In this document: positions 1 to 12,156 of the stretch, piece after piece
How positions within the stretch are numbered: position 1 is the stretch's first letter
How the letters are laid out: each line of letters opens with the position of its first letter
NCBI GenBank assembly: GCA_963675135.1
Contig: CAVLYN010000091.1
Location: 359,001-423,000 of the forward strand
DNA length: 64,000 bases
Origin: Galeopsis tetrahit
Taxonomy: Eukaryota; Streptophyta; Magnoliopsida; Lamiales; Lamiaceae
Reading direction: 5' to 3'
Program-made: the position numbers and the translations under genes
The notes under the pieces: generated by a model
What the model was told of the DNA's origin: nothing
The model's database searches: none
The model's input: only the letters and a program-made list of their open reading frames with translations

Positions 1-3000
1 TTCAGATTGCCTCCCAAGTTTGCATCCCTCACTGAATTGGCCATAGAATCAATTGTGTCGAGACGGTTTTTGAATTTGAGGCCTCGGGTGCGGAGTTTTT
101 GACGTCGTCGCCCATAGCCAAATTGCGCGCACGCTTGTGCGCCGTTTTTACAAAGATTTCAGATTGCCTCTCGAGTTTGCATTTCTAGCTGAATTGGCCA
201 TAGAATCAATTGTGTCGAGACGGTTTTTGAATTTGAGGCCTCGGGTGCGGAGTTTTTGAAGTCGTCGCCCATAGTCAAATTGCGCGCACGCTTGTGCGCC
301 GTTTTTACAAAGTTTTCAGATTGCCTCTCGGGTTTGCATTCCTAGCTGAATTGGCCATAGAATCAATTGTGTCGAGACGGTTTTTGAATTTGAGGCCTCT
401 GGTGCGGAGTTTTTGACGTCGTCGCCCATAGACAAATTGCGCGCACGCTTGTGCGCCGTTTTTACAAAGTTTTCAAATTGCCTCTCGGGTTTGCATTTCT
501 AGCTAAAATTGGTCATAGAATCAATTGTGTCGAGACGGTTTTTGAATTTGAGGCCTCGGGTGCAGAGTTTTTGACGTCGTCACCAATAGCCAAATTGCGC
601 GCACGCTTGTGCGCCGTTTTTACAAAGTTTTCAGATTGCCTCTCGGCTTTGAATTTCCCACTGAATTGGCCATAGAATCAATTGTGTCGAGACGGTTTTT
701 GAATTTGAGGCCTCGGGTGCGGAGTTTTTGACGTCGTCGCCCATAGCCAAATTGCGCGCACACTTGTGCGCCGTTTTTACAAAGTTTTCAGATTGCCTCT
801 CGGGTTTGCATTTCTATATGAATTGGCCATAGAATCAATTGTGTCGAGACGGTTTTTGAATTTCAGGCCTCGGGTGCGGAGTTTTTGACGTCGTCGCCCA
901 TAGCCAAACTTGCGCGCATGGTTGTGTGCCATTTTTACAAAGTTTTCAGATTGCCTCTCGGGTTTGATTTTCCCACTGAATTGGCCATAGAATCAATTGT
1001 GTCGAGACGGTTTTTGAATTTGAGGCCTCGGGTGCGGAGTTTTTGACGTCGTCGCCCATAGCCAAATTGCGCGCACGCTTGTGCGCCGTTTTTACAAAGT
1101 TTTCAGATTGCCTCTCGGGTTTGCATTTCTATCTGAATTGGCCATAGAATCAATTGTGTCGAGACGGTTTTTGAATTTGAGGCCTCGGGTGCGGAGTTTT
1201 TGACGTCGTCGCCCGTAGCCAAACTTGCGCGCATGGTTGTGTGCCATTTTTACAAAGTTTTCAAATTGCCTCTCGGGTTTGCATTTCTAGCTGAATTGGC
1301 CATAGAATCAATTGCGTCGAGATGGTTTTTGAATTTGAGGCCTCGGGTGCGGAGTTTTTGACGTCGTCGCCCATAGTCAAATTGTGCGCACGCTTGTGCG
1401 CCGTTTTTACAAAGTATTCAGATTGCCTCTCGGGTTTGCATCTCTAGCTGAATTGGCCATATAATCAATTGTGTCGAGACGGTTTTTGAATTTGAGGCCT
1501 CGGGTGCGGAGTTTTTAACGTCGTCGCCCATAGCCAAATTGCGCGCACGCTTGTGCGCCGTTTTTACAAAGTTTTCAAATTACCTCTCGGGTTTGCATTT
1601 CTAGCTAAAATTGGTCATATAATCAATTGTGTCGAGACGGTTTTCGAATTTGAGGCCACGGGTGCGGAGTTTTTGACGTCATCGCCCATAGCCAAATTGC
1701 GCGCACGCTTGTGCGCCGTTTTTACAAAGTTTTCAGATTGCCTCTCGGGTTTGCATTTCTATATGAATTGGCCATAGAATCAATTGTGTCGAGACGGTTT
1801 TTGAATTTGAGGCCTCGGGTGCGGAGTTTTTGACGTCGTCGCCCATAGCCAAACTTGCGCGCATGGTTGTGTGCCATTTTTACAAAGTTTTCAGATTGCC
1901 TCCCAAGTTTGCATCCCTCACTGAATTGGCCATAGAATCAATTGTGTCGAGACGGTTTTTGAATTTGAGGCCTCGGGTGCGGAGTTTTTGACGTCGTCGC
2001 CCATAGCCAAATTGCGCGCACGCTTGTGCGCCGTTTTTACAAAGATTTCAGATTGCCTCTCGAGTTTGCATTTCTAGCTGAATTGGCCATAGAATCAATT
2101 GTGTCGAGACGGTTTTTGAATTTGAGGCCTCGGGTGCGGAGTTTTTGACGTCATCGCCCATAGCCAAATTACGCGCACGCTTGTGCGCCGTTTTTACAAA
2201 GTTTTCAGATTGCCTCTCGGGTTTGCATTTCTAGCTGAATTGGCCATAGAATCAATTGTATCGAGACGGTTTTTGAATTTGAGGCCTCGGGTGCAAAGTT
2301 TTTGACGTCGTCGCCCATAGTCAAATTGCGCGCACGCTTGTGCGCCGTTTTTACAAAGTTTTCAAATTGCCTCTCGGGTTTGCATTTCTAGCTAAAATTG
2401 GTCATAGAATCAATTGGGTCGAGACGATTTTTGAATTTGAGGCCTCGGGTGCGGAGTTTTTGACGTCGTCGCCCATAGCCAAATTGCGCGCACGCTTGTG
2501 CGCAGTTTTTACAAAGTTTTCAAATTGCCTCTCGGGTTTGATTTTCCCACTGAATTGGCCATAGAATCAATTGTGTCGAGACGGTTTTTGAATTTGAGGC
2601 CTCGGGTGCGGAGTTTTTGACGTCGTCGCCCATAGCCAAATTGCGCGCACGCTTGTGCGCCGTTTTTACAAAGTTTTCAGATTGCCTCTCGGGTTTGCAT
2701 TTCTAGTTGAATTGGCCATAGAATCAATTGTATCGAGACGGTTTTTGAATTTGAGGCCTCGGGTGCGAAGTTTTTGACGTCGTCGCCCATAGTCAAATTG
2801 CGCGCACGCTTGTGCGCCGTTTTTACAAAGTTTTCAAATTGCCTCTCGGGTTTGCATTTCTACCTAAAATTGGTCATAGAATCAATTGGGTCGAGACGGT
2901 TTTTGAATTTGAGGCCTCGGGTGCGGAGTTTTTAACGTCGTCGCCCATAGCCAAATTGCGCGCACGCTTGTGCGCCGTTTTTACAAAGTTTTCAAATTGC

Positions 3001-6000
3001 CTCTCGGGTTTGATTTTCCCACTGAATTGGCCATAGACTCAATTGTGTCGAGACGGTTTTTGAATTTGAGGCCTCGAGTGCGGAGTTTTTGACGTCGTCG
3101 CCCATAGCCAAATTGCGCGCACGCTTGTGCGCCGTTTTTACAAAGTTTTCAGATTGCCTCTCGGGTTTGCATTTCTATCTGAATTGGCCATAGAATCAAT
3201 TGTGTCGAGACGGTTTTTGAATTTGAGGCCTCGGGTGCGGAGTTTTTGACGTCGTCGCCCGTAGCCAAACTTGCGCGCATGGTTGTGTGCCATTTTTACA
3301 AAGTTTTCAGATTGCCTCTCGGGTTTGCATTTCTAGCTGAATTGGCCATAGAATCAATTGCGTCGAGACGGTTTTTGAATTTGAGGCCTCGGGTGCGGAG
3401 TTTTTGACGTCGTCGCCCATAGTCAAATTGTGCGCACGCTTGTGCGCCGTTTTTACAAAGTATTCAGATTGCCTCTCGGGTTTGCATCTCTAGCTGAATT
3501 GGCCATATAATCAATTGTGTCGAGACGGTTTTTGAATTTGAGGCCTCGGGTGCGGAGTTTTTAACGTCGTCGCCCATAGCCAAATTGCGCGCACGCTTGT
3601 GCGCCGTTTTTACAAAGTTTTCAAATTGCCTCTCGGGTTTGCATTTCTAGCTAAAATTGGTCATATAATCAATTGTGTCGAGACGGTTTTTGAATTTGAG
3701 GCCACGGGTGCGGAGTTTTTGACGTCATCGCCCATAGCCAAATTGCGCGCACGCTTGTGCGCCGTTTTTACAAAGTTTTCAGATTGCCTCTCGGGTTTGC
3801 ATTTCTATATGAATTGGCCATAGAATCAATTGTATCGAGACGGTTTTTGAATTTGAGGCCTCGGGTGCGGAGTTTTTGACGTCGTCGCCCATAGCCAAAC
3901 TTGCGCGCATGGTTGTGTGCCATTTTTACAAAGTTTTCAGATTGCCTCCCAAGTTTGCATCCCTCACTGAATTGGCCATAGAATCAATTGTGTCGAGACG
4001 GTTTTTGAATTTGAGGCCTCGGGTGCGGAGTTTTTGACGTCGTCGCCCATAGCCAAATTGCGCGCACGCTTGTGCGCCGTTTTTACAAAGATTTCAGATT
4101 ACCTCTCGAGTTTGCATTTCTAGCTGAATTGGCCATAGAATCAATTGTGTCGAGACGGTTTTTGAATTTGAGGCCTCGGGTGCGGTGTTTTTGACGTCGT
4201 CGCCCATAGTCAAATTGCGCGCACGCTTGTGCGCCGTTTTTACAAAGTTTTCAGATTGCCTCTCGGGTTTACATTCCTAGCTGAATTGGCCATAGAATCA
4301 ATTGTGTCGAGACGGTTTTTGAATTTGAGGCATCTGGTGCGGAGTTTTTGACGTCGTCGCCCATAGACAAATTGCGCGCACGCTTGTGCGCCGTTTTTAC
4401 AAAGTTTTCAAATTGCCTCTCGGGTTTGCATTTCTAGCTAAAATTGGTCATAGAATCAATTGTGTCGAGACGGTTTTTGAATTTGAGGCCTCGGGTGCAG
4501 AGTTTTTGACGTCGTCACCAATAGCCAAATTGCGCGCACGCTTGTGCGCCGTTTTTACAAAGTTTTCAGATTGCCTCTCGGGTTTGAATTTCCCACTGAA
4601 TTGGCCATAGAATCAATTGTGTTGAGACGGTTTTTGAATTTGAGGCCTCGGGTGCGGAGTTTTTAACGTCGTCGCCCATAGCCAAATTGCGCGCACGCTT
4701 GTGCGCCGTTTTTACAAAGTTTTCAGATTGCCTCTCGGGTTTGCACTTCTAGCTAAATTGGCCATAGAATCAATTTTGTCGAGACGGTTTTTGAATTTGA
4801 GGCCTCGGGTGCGGAGTTTTTGACGTCGTCGCCCCTAACCAAATTGCGCGCACGCTTGTGCGCCGTTTTTACAAAGTTTTCAGATTGCCATTCGGGTTTG
4901 CATTTCTAGCTAAATTGGCCATAGAATCAATTGTGTCGAGACGGTTTTTGAATTTGAGGCCTCGGGTGCGGAGTTTTTGACGTCGTCGCCCATAGTCAAA
5001 TTGCGCGCACGGTTGTGCGCCGTTTTTACAAAGTTTTCAGATTGCCTCTCGGGTTTGCATTTCTAGCTGAATAGGCCATAGAATCAATTGTGTCGAGACG
5101 GTTTTTGAATTTGAGGCCTCGGGTGCGGAGTTTTTGACGTCGTCGCCCATAGTCAAATTGCGCGCACGCTTGTGCGCCGTTTTTACAAAGTTTTCAAATT
5201 GCCTCTCGGGTTTGCATTTCTAGCTAAAATTGGTCATAGAATCAATTGGGTCGAGACGGTTTTTGAATTTGAGGCCTCGGGTGCGGAGTTTTTGACGTCA
5301 TCGCCCATAGCCAAATTACGCGCACGCTTGTGCGCCGTTTTTACAAAGTTTTCAGATTGCCTCTCGGGTTTGCATTTCTAGCTGAATTGGCCATAGAATC
5401 AATTGTATCGAGACGGTTTTTGAATTTGAGGCCTCGGGTGCAAAGTTTTTGACGTCGTCGCCCATAGTCAAATTGCGCGCACGCTTGTGCGCCGTTTTTA
5501 CAAAGTTTTCAAATTGCCTCTCGGGTTTGCATTTCTAGCTAAAATTGGTCATAGAATCAATTGGGTCGAGACGGTTTTTGAATTTGAGGCCTCGGGTGCG
5601 GAGTTTTTGACGTCGTCGCCCATAGCCAAATTGCGCGCACGCTTGTGCGCCGTTTTTACAAAGTTTTCAAATTGCCTCTCGGGTTTGATTTTCCCACTGA
5701 ATTGGCCATAGAATCAATTGTGTCGAGACGGATTTTGAATTTGAGGCCTCGGGTGCGGAGTTTTTGACGTCGTCGCCCATAGCCAAATTGCGCGCACGCT
5801 TGTGCGCCGTTTTTACAAAGTTTTCAGATTGCCTCTCGGGTTTGCATTTCTAGCTGAATTGGCCATAGAATCAATTGTATCGAGACGGTTTTTGAATTTG
5901 AGGCCTCGGGTGCGAAGTTTTTGACGTCGTCGCCCATAGTCAAATTGCGCGCACGCTTGTGCGCCGTTTTTACAAAGTTTTCAAATTGCCTCTCGGGTTT

Positions 6001-8224
6001 GCATTTCTAGCTAAAATTGGTCATAGAATCAATTGGGTCGAGACGGTTTTTGAATTTGAGGCCTCGGGTGCGGAGTTTTTAACGTCGTCGCCCATAGCCA
6101 AATTGCGCGCACGCTTGTGCGCCGTTTTTACAAAGTTTTCAAATTGCCTCTCGGGTTTGATTTTCCCACTGAATTGGCCATAGAATCAATTGTGTCGAGA
6201 CGGTTTTTGAATTTCAGGCCTCGGGTGCGGAGTTTTTGACGTCGTCGCCCATAGCCAAATTGCGCGCACGCTTGTGCGCCGTTTTTACAAAGTTTTCAGA
6301 ATGCCTCTCGGGTTTGCATTTCTATCTGAATTGGCCATAGAATCAATTGTGTCGAGTTGGTTTTTGAATTTGAGGCCTCGGGTGCGGAGTTTTTGACGTC
6401 GTCGCCCGTAGCCAAACTTGCGCGCATGGTTGTGTGCCATTTTTACAAAGTTTTCAGATTGCCTCCCAAGTTTGCATCCCTCACTGAATTGGCCATAGAA
6501 TCAATTGTGTCGAGACGGTTTTTGAATTTGAGACCTCGGGTGCGTAGTTTTTGACGTCGTCGCCCATAGCCAAATTGCGCACACGCTTGTGCGCCGTTTT
6601 TACAAAGTTTTCAGATTGCCTCTCGGGTTTGCATTCCCAGCTGAATTGGCCATAGAATCAATTGCGTCGAGACGGTTTTTGAATTTGAGGCCTCGGGTGC
6701 GGAGTTTTTGACGTCGTCGCCCATAGTCAAATTGTGCGCACGCTTATGCGCCGTTTTTACAAAGTATTCAGATTGCCTCTCGGGTTTGCATCTCTAGCTG
6801 AATTGGCCATATAATCAATTGTGTCGAGACGGTTTTTGAATTTGAGGCCTCGGGTGCGGAGTTTTTGACGTCGTCGCCCATAGCCAAATTGCGCGCACGC
6901 TTGTGCGCCGTTTTTACAAAGTTTTCAAATTGCCTCTCGGGTTTGCATTTCTAGCTAAAATTGGTCATATAATCAATTGTGTCGAGACGGTTTTTGAATT
7001 TGAGGCCACGGGTGCGGAGTTTTTGACGTCGTCGCCCATAGCCAAATTGCGCGCACGCTTGTGCGCCGTTTTTACAAAGTTTTCAGATTGCCTCTCGGGT
7101 TTGCATTTCTATATGAATTGGCCATAGAATCAATTGTGTCGAGACGGTTTTTAAATTTGAGGCCTCGGGTGCGGAGTTTTTGACGTCGTCGCCCATAGCC
7201 AAACTTGCGCGCATGGTTCTGTGCCATTTTTACAAAGTTTTCAGATTGCCTCCCAAGTTTGCATCCCTCACTGAATTGGCCATAGAATCAATTGTATCAA
7301 GACGGTTTTTGAATTTGAGGCCTCGGGTGCGGAGTTTTTGACGTCGTCGCCCATAGCCAAATTGCGCGCACGCTTGTGCGCCGTTTTTACAAAGATTTCA
7401 GATTGCCTCTCGAGTTTGCATTTCTAGCTGAATTGGCCATAGAATCAATTGTGTCGAGACGGTTTTTGAATTTGAGGCCTCGGGTGCGGAGTTTTTGACG
7501 TCGTCCCCCATAGTCAAATTGCGCGCACGCTTGTGCGCCGTTTTTACAAAGTTTTCAGATTGCCTCTCGGGTTTGCATTCCTAGCTGAATTGGCCATAGA
7601 ATCAATTGTGTCGAGACGGTTTTTGAATTTGAGGCCTCTGGTGCGGAGTTTTTTACGTCGTCGCCCATAGACAAATTGCGCGCACGCTTGTGCGCCGTTT
7701 TTACAAAGTTTTCAAATTGCCTCTCGGGTTTGCATTTCTAGCTAAAATTGGTCATAGAATCAATTGTGTCGAGACGGTTTTTGAATTTGAGGCCTCGGGT
7801 GCAGAGTTTTTGACGTCGTCACCAATAGCCAAATTGCGCGCACGCTTGTGCGCCGTTTTTACAAAGTTTTCAGATTGCCTCTCGGGTTTGAATTTCCCAC
7901 TGAATTGGCCATAGAATCAATTGTGTCGAGACGGGTTTTGAATTTGAGGCCTCGGGTGCGGAGTTTTTGACGTCGTCGCCCATAGCCAAATTGCGCGCAC
8001 GCTTGTGCGCCGTTTTTACAAAGTTTTCAGATTGCCATTCGGGTTTGCATTTCTAGCTGAATTGGCCATAGAATCAATTGTGTCGAGACGGTTTTTGAAT
8101 TTGAGGCCTCGGGTGCGGAGTTTTTGACGTCGTCGCCCATAGCCAAATTGCGCGCACGCTTGTGCGCCGTTTTTACAAAGTTTTCAGATTGCCTCTCGGG
8201 TTTGCACTTCTAGCTGAATTGGCA
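1..8224 (+). repeat. Satellite zone I, irregular 13-, 20-, 21- and 25-monomer spacings
   Basis: This zone is a mosaic of repeated multi-monomer blocks. A block at 1-660, which carries the markers TCTGGTGCGGAG, GACAAATTG and CACCAATAGCC, recurs from 3936 (shift 3935, 25 monomers) and again from about 7241 (a further 3304 bp, 21 monomers). A block near 1310-2100, marked by ATTGCGTCGAGA, recurs near 3357 (2046 bp, 13 monomers) and near 6660. Monomers marked by AATTGGGTCGAGAC at about 2412 and 2885 recur at about 5247, 5560 and 6032, and the pair of 158-bp monomers at 2340 and 2812 recurs at 5487 and 5959 (3147 bp, 20 monomers). Block edges are approximate because I compared markers by eye. Confidence 0.8.
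3888..4000 (+). repeat. Representative diverged CATGG-type monomer junction (about 35 copies in the array)
   Basis: This is a distinct subtype that reads CCAAACTTGCGCGCATGG, then GTTGTGTGCCATT, then GCCTCCCAAGTTTGC and CATCCCTCACTGAATT. It carries an extra C (158 bp). Two changes, CACG to CATG and TGCG to TGTG, are each what CpG deamination would give. Further copies start near 906, 1852, 6414, 7200, 17740, 20738, 22617, 23569, 24513, 25449, 28278, 30164, 31422, 35040, 37713, 38814, 39914, 41960, 43061, 46838, 48883, 50457, 52343, 53287, 55017 and 58004. It is absent between about 7.3 and 17.7 kb. A few copies near 1222, 3267 and 6414 have CGCCCGTAGCC upstream. Confidence 0.8.
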
Positions 8225-11200
8225 ATAGAATCAATTTTGTCGAGACGGTTTTTGAATTTGAGGCCTCGGGTGCGGAGTTTTTGACGTCGTCGCCCCTAAC
8301 CAAATTGCGCGCACGCTTGTGCGCCGTTTTTACAAAGTTTTCAGATTGCCATTCGGGTTTGCATTTCTAGCTGAATTGGCCATAGAATCAATTGTGTCGA
8401 GACGGTTTTTGAATTTGAGGCCTCGGGTGCGGAGTTCTTGACGTCGTCGCCCATAGTCAAATTGCGCGCACGGTTGTGCGCCGTTTTTACAAAGTTTTTA
8501 GATTGCCTCTCGGGTTTGCATTTCTAGCTGAATTGGCCATAGAATCAATTGTGTCGAGACGGTTTTTGAATTTGAGGCCTCGGGTGCGGAGTTTTTGACG
8601 TCGTCGCCCATAGTCAAATTGCGCGCACGCTTGTGCGCCGTTTTTACAAAGTTTTCAAATTGCCTCTCGGGTTTGCATTTCTAGCTAAAATTGGTCATAG
8701 AATCAATTGGGTCGAGACGGTTTTTGAATTTGAGGCCTCGGGTGCGGAGTTTTTGACGTCGTCGCCCATAGTCAAATTGCGCGCACGCTTGTGCGCCGTT
8801 TTTACAAAGATTTCAGATTGCCTCTCGAGTTTGCATTTCTAGCTGAATTGGCCATAGAATCAATTGTGTCGAGACGGTTTTTGAATTTGAGGCCTCGGGT
8901 GCGGAGTTTTTGACGTCGTCGCCCATAGTCAAATTGCGCGCACGCTTGTGCGCCGTTTTTACAAAGTTTTCAGATTGCCTCTCGGGTTTGCATCCCTAGC
9001 TGAATTGGCCATAGAATCAATTGTGTCGAGACGGTTTTTGAATTTGAGGCCTCTGGTGCGGAGTTTTTGACGTCGTCGCCCATAGACAAATTGGCGCACG
9101 CTTGTGCGCCGTTTTTACAAAGTTTTCAAATTGCCTCTCGGGTTTGCATTTCTAGCTAAAATTGGACATAGAATCAATTGTGTCGAGACGGTTTTTGAAT
9201 TTGAGGCCTCGGGTGCAGAGTTTTTGACGTCGTCACCAATAGCCAAATTGCGCGCACGCTTGTGCGCCGTTTTTACAAAGTTTTCAGATTGCCTCTCGGG
9301 TTTGAATTTCCCACTGAATTGGCCATAGAATCAATTGTGTCGAGACGGGTTTTGAATTTGAGGCCTCGGGTGCGGAGTTTTTGACGTCGTCGCCCATAGT
9401 CAAATTGCGCGCACGCTTGTGCGCCGTTTTTACAAAGTTTTCAGATTGCCATTCGGGTTTGCATTTCTAGCTGAATTGGCCATAGAATCAATTGTGTCGA
9501 GACGGTTTTTGAATTTGAGGCCTCAGGTGCGGAGTTTTTGACGTCGTCGCCCATAGCCAAATTGCGCGCACGCTTGTGCGCCGTTTTTACAAAGTTTTCA
9601 GATTGCCTCTCGGGTTTGCACTTCTAGCTAAAATTGGTCATAGAATCAATTTTGTCGAGACGGTTTTTGAATTTGAGGCCTCGGGTGCGGAGTTTTTGAC
9701 GTCGTCGCCCCTAACCAAATTGCGCGCACGCTTGTGCGCCGTTTTTACAAAGTTTTCAGATTGCCATTCGGGTTTGCATTTCTAGCTGAATTGGCCATAG
9801 AATCAATTGTGTCGAGACGGTTTTTGAATTTGAGCCCTCGGGTGCGGAGTTCTTGACGTCGTCGCCCATAGTCAAATTGCGCGCACGGTTGTGCGCCGTT
9901 TTTACAAAGTTTTCAGATTGCCTCTCGGGTTTGCATTTCTAGCTGAATTGGCCATAGAATCAATTGTGTCGAGACGGTTTTTGAATTTGAGGCCTCGGGT
10001 GCGGAGTTTTTGACGTCGTCGCCCATAGTCAAATTGCGCGCACGCTTGTGCGCCGTTTTTACAAAGTTTTCAAATTGCCTCTCGGGTTTGCATCTCTAGC
10101 TAAAATTGGTCATAGAATCAATTGGGTCGAGACGGTTTTTGAATTTGAGGCCTCGGGTGCGGAGTTTTTGACGTCGTCGCCCATAGCCAAATTGCGCGCA
10201 CGCTTGTGCGCCGTTTTTACAAAGTTTTCAAATTGCCTCTCGGGTTTGAATTTCCCACTGAATTGGCCATAGAATCAATTGTGTCGAGACGGTTTTTGAA
10301 TTTGAGGCCTCGGGTGCGGAGTTTTTGACGTCGTCGCCCATAGCCAAATTGTGCGCACGCTTGTGCGCCGTTTTTACAAAGTTTTCAGATTGCCTCTCGG
10401 GTTTGCATTTCTAGCTAAAATTGGTCATAGAATCAATTGTGTCGAGACGGTTTTTGAATTTGAGGCCACGGGTGCGGAGTTTTTGACGTCGTCGCCCATA
10501 GCCAAATTGCGCGCACGCTTGTGCGCCGTTTTTACAAAGTTTTCAAATTGCCTCTCGGGTTTGAATTTCCCACTGAATTGGCCATAGAATCAATTGTGTC
10601 GAGACGGGTTTTGAATTTGAGGCCTCGGGTGCGGAGTTTTTGACGTCGTCGCCCATAGCCAAATTGCGCGCACGCTTGTGCGCCGTTTTTACAAAGTTTT
10701 CAGATTGCCATTCGGGTTTGCATTTCTAGCTGAATTGGCCATAGAATCAATTGTGTCGAGACGGTTTTTGAATTTGAGGCCTCGGGTGCGGAGTTTTTGA
10801 CGTCGTCGCCCATAGCCAAATTGCGCGCACGCTTGTGCGCCGTTTTTACAAAGTTTTCAGATTGCCTCTCGGGTTTGCACTTCTAGCTGAATTGGCAATA
10901 GAATCAATTTTGTCGAGACGGTTTTTGAATTTGAGGCCTCGGGTAAGGAGTTTTTGACGTCGTCGCCCCTAACCAAATTGCGCGCACGCTTGTGCGCCGT
11001 TTTTACAAAGTTTTCAGATTGCCTCTCGGGTTTGCATTTCTAGCTGAATTGGCCATAGAATCAATTGTGTCGAGACGGTTTTTGAATTTGAGGCCTCGGG
11101 TGCGGAGTTTTTGACGTCGTCGCCCATAGTCAAATTGCGCGCACGCTTGTGCGCCGTTTTTACAAAGTTTTCAAATTGCCTCTCGGGTTTGCATTTCTAG

Positions 11201-12156
11201 CTAAAATTGGTCATAGAATCAATTGGGTCGAGACGGTTTTTGAATTTGAGGCCTCGGGTGCGGAGTTTTTGACGTCGTCGCCCATAGCCAAATTGCGCGC
11301 ACGCTTGTGCGCCGTTTTTACAAAGTTTTCAAATTGCCTCTCGGGTTTGAATTTCCCACTGAATTGGCCATAGAATCAATTGTGTCGAGACGGTTTTTGA
11401 ATTTGAGGCCTCGGGTGCAGAGTTTTTGACGTCGTCGCCCATAGCCAAATTGCGCGCACGCTTGTGCGCCGGTTTTACAAAGTTTTCAGATTGCCTCTCG
11501 GGTTTGCATTTCTAGCTAAAATTGGTCATAGAATCAATTGTGTCGAGACGGTTTTTGAATTTGAGGCCACGGGTGCGGAGTTTTTGACGTCGTCGCCCAT
11601 ATCCAAATTGCGCGCACGCTTGTGCGCCGTTTTTACAAAGTTTTCAGATTGCCTCTCGGGTTTGCATTTCTAGCTGAATTGGCCATAGAATCAATTGCGT
11701 CGAGACGGTTTTTGAATTTGAGGCCTCGGGTGCGGAGTTTTTGACGTCGTCGCCCATTGTCAAATTGTGCGCACGCTTGTGCGCCGTTTTTACAAAGTAT
11801 TCAGACTGCCTCTCGGGTTTGCATTTCTAGCTGAATTGGCCATATAATCAATTGTGTCGAGACGGTTTTTGAATTTGAGGCCTCGGGTGCGGAGTTTTTG
11901 ACGTCGTCGCCCATAGCCAAATTGCGCGCACGCTTGTGCGCCGTTTTTACAAAGTTTTCAAATTGCCTCTCGGGTTTGCATTTCTAGCTAAAATTGGTCA
12001 TAGAATCAATTGTGTCGAGACGGTTTTTGAATTTGAGGCCACGGGTGCGGAGTTTTTGACGTCGTCGCCCATAGCCAAATTGCGCGCACACTTGTGCGCC
12101 GTTTTTACAAAGTTTTCAGATTGCCTCTCGGGTTTGCACTTCTAGCTGAATTGGCC
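8225..12156 (+). repeat. Tandem segmental duplication, copy 1 (3932 bp, 25 monomers)
   Basis: This is the first of two adjacent, almost identical 25-monomer blocks. Rare variants recur at exactly +3932: AAATTGGCGCACG at 9088 and 13020, GGGTAAGGAG near 10943 and 14875, CCGGTTTTAC near 11471 and 15403, and the ACTGCC change near 11805 and 15737. The left limit is set by the mismatch GGCAATAG/GGCCATAG at 8224 versus 12156, beyond which differences accumulate. The CATGG-type monomer found in zones I and III-VI is absent here. In the stretches I compared, the only internal difference I saw was GGTGCGG versus GGTACGG at 10474/14406. Confidence 0.88.
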
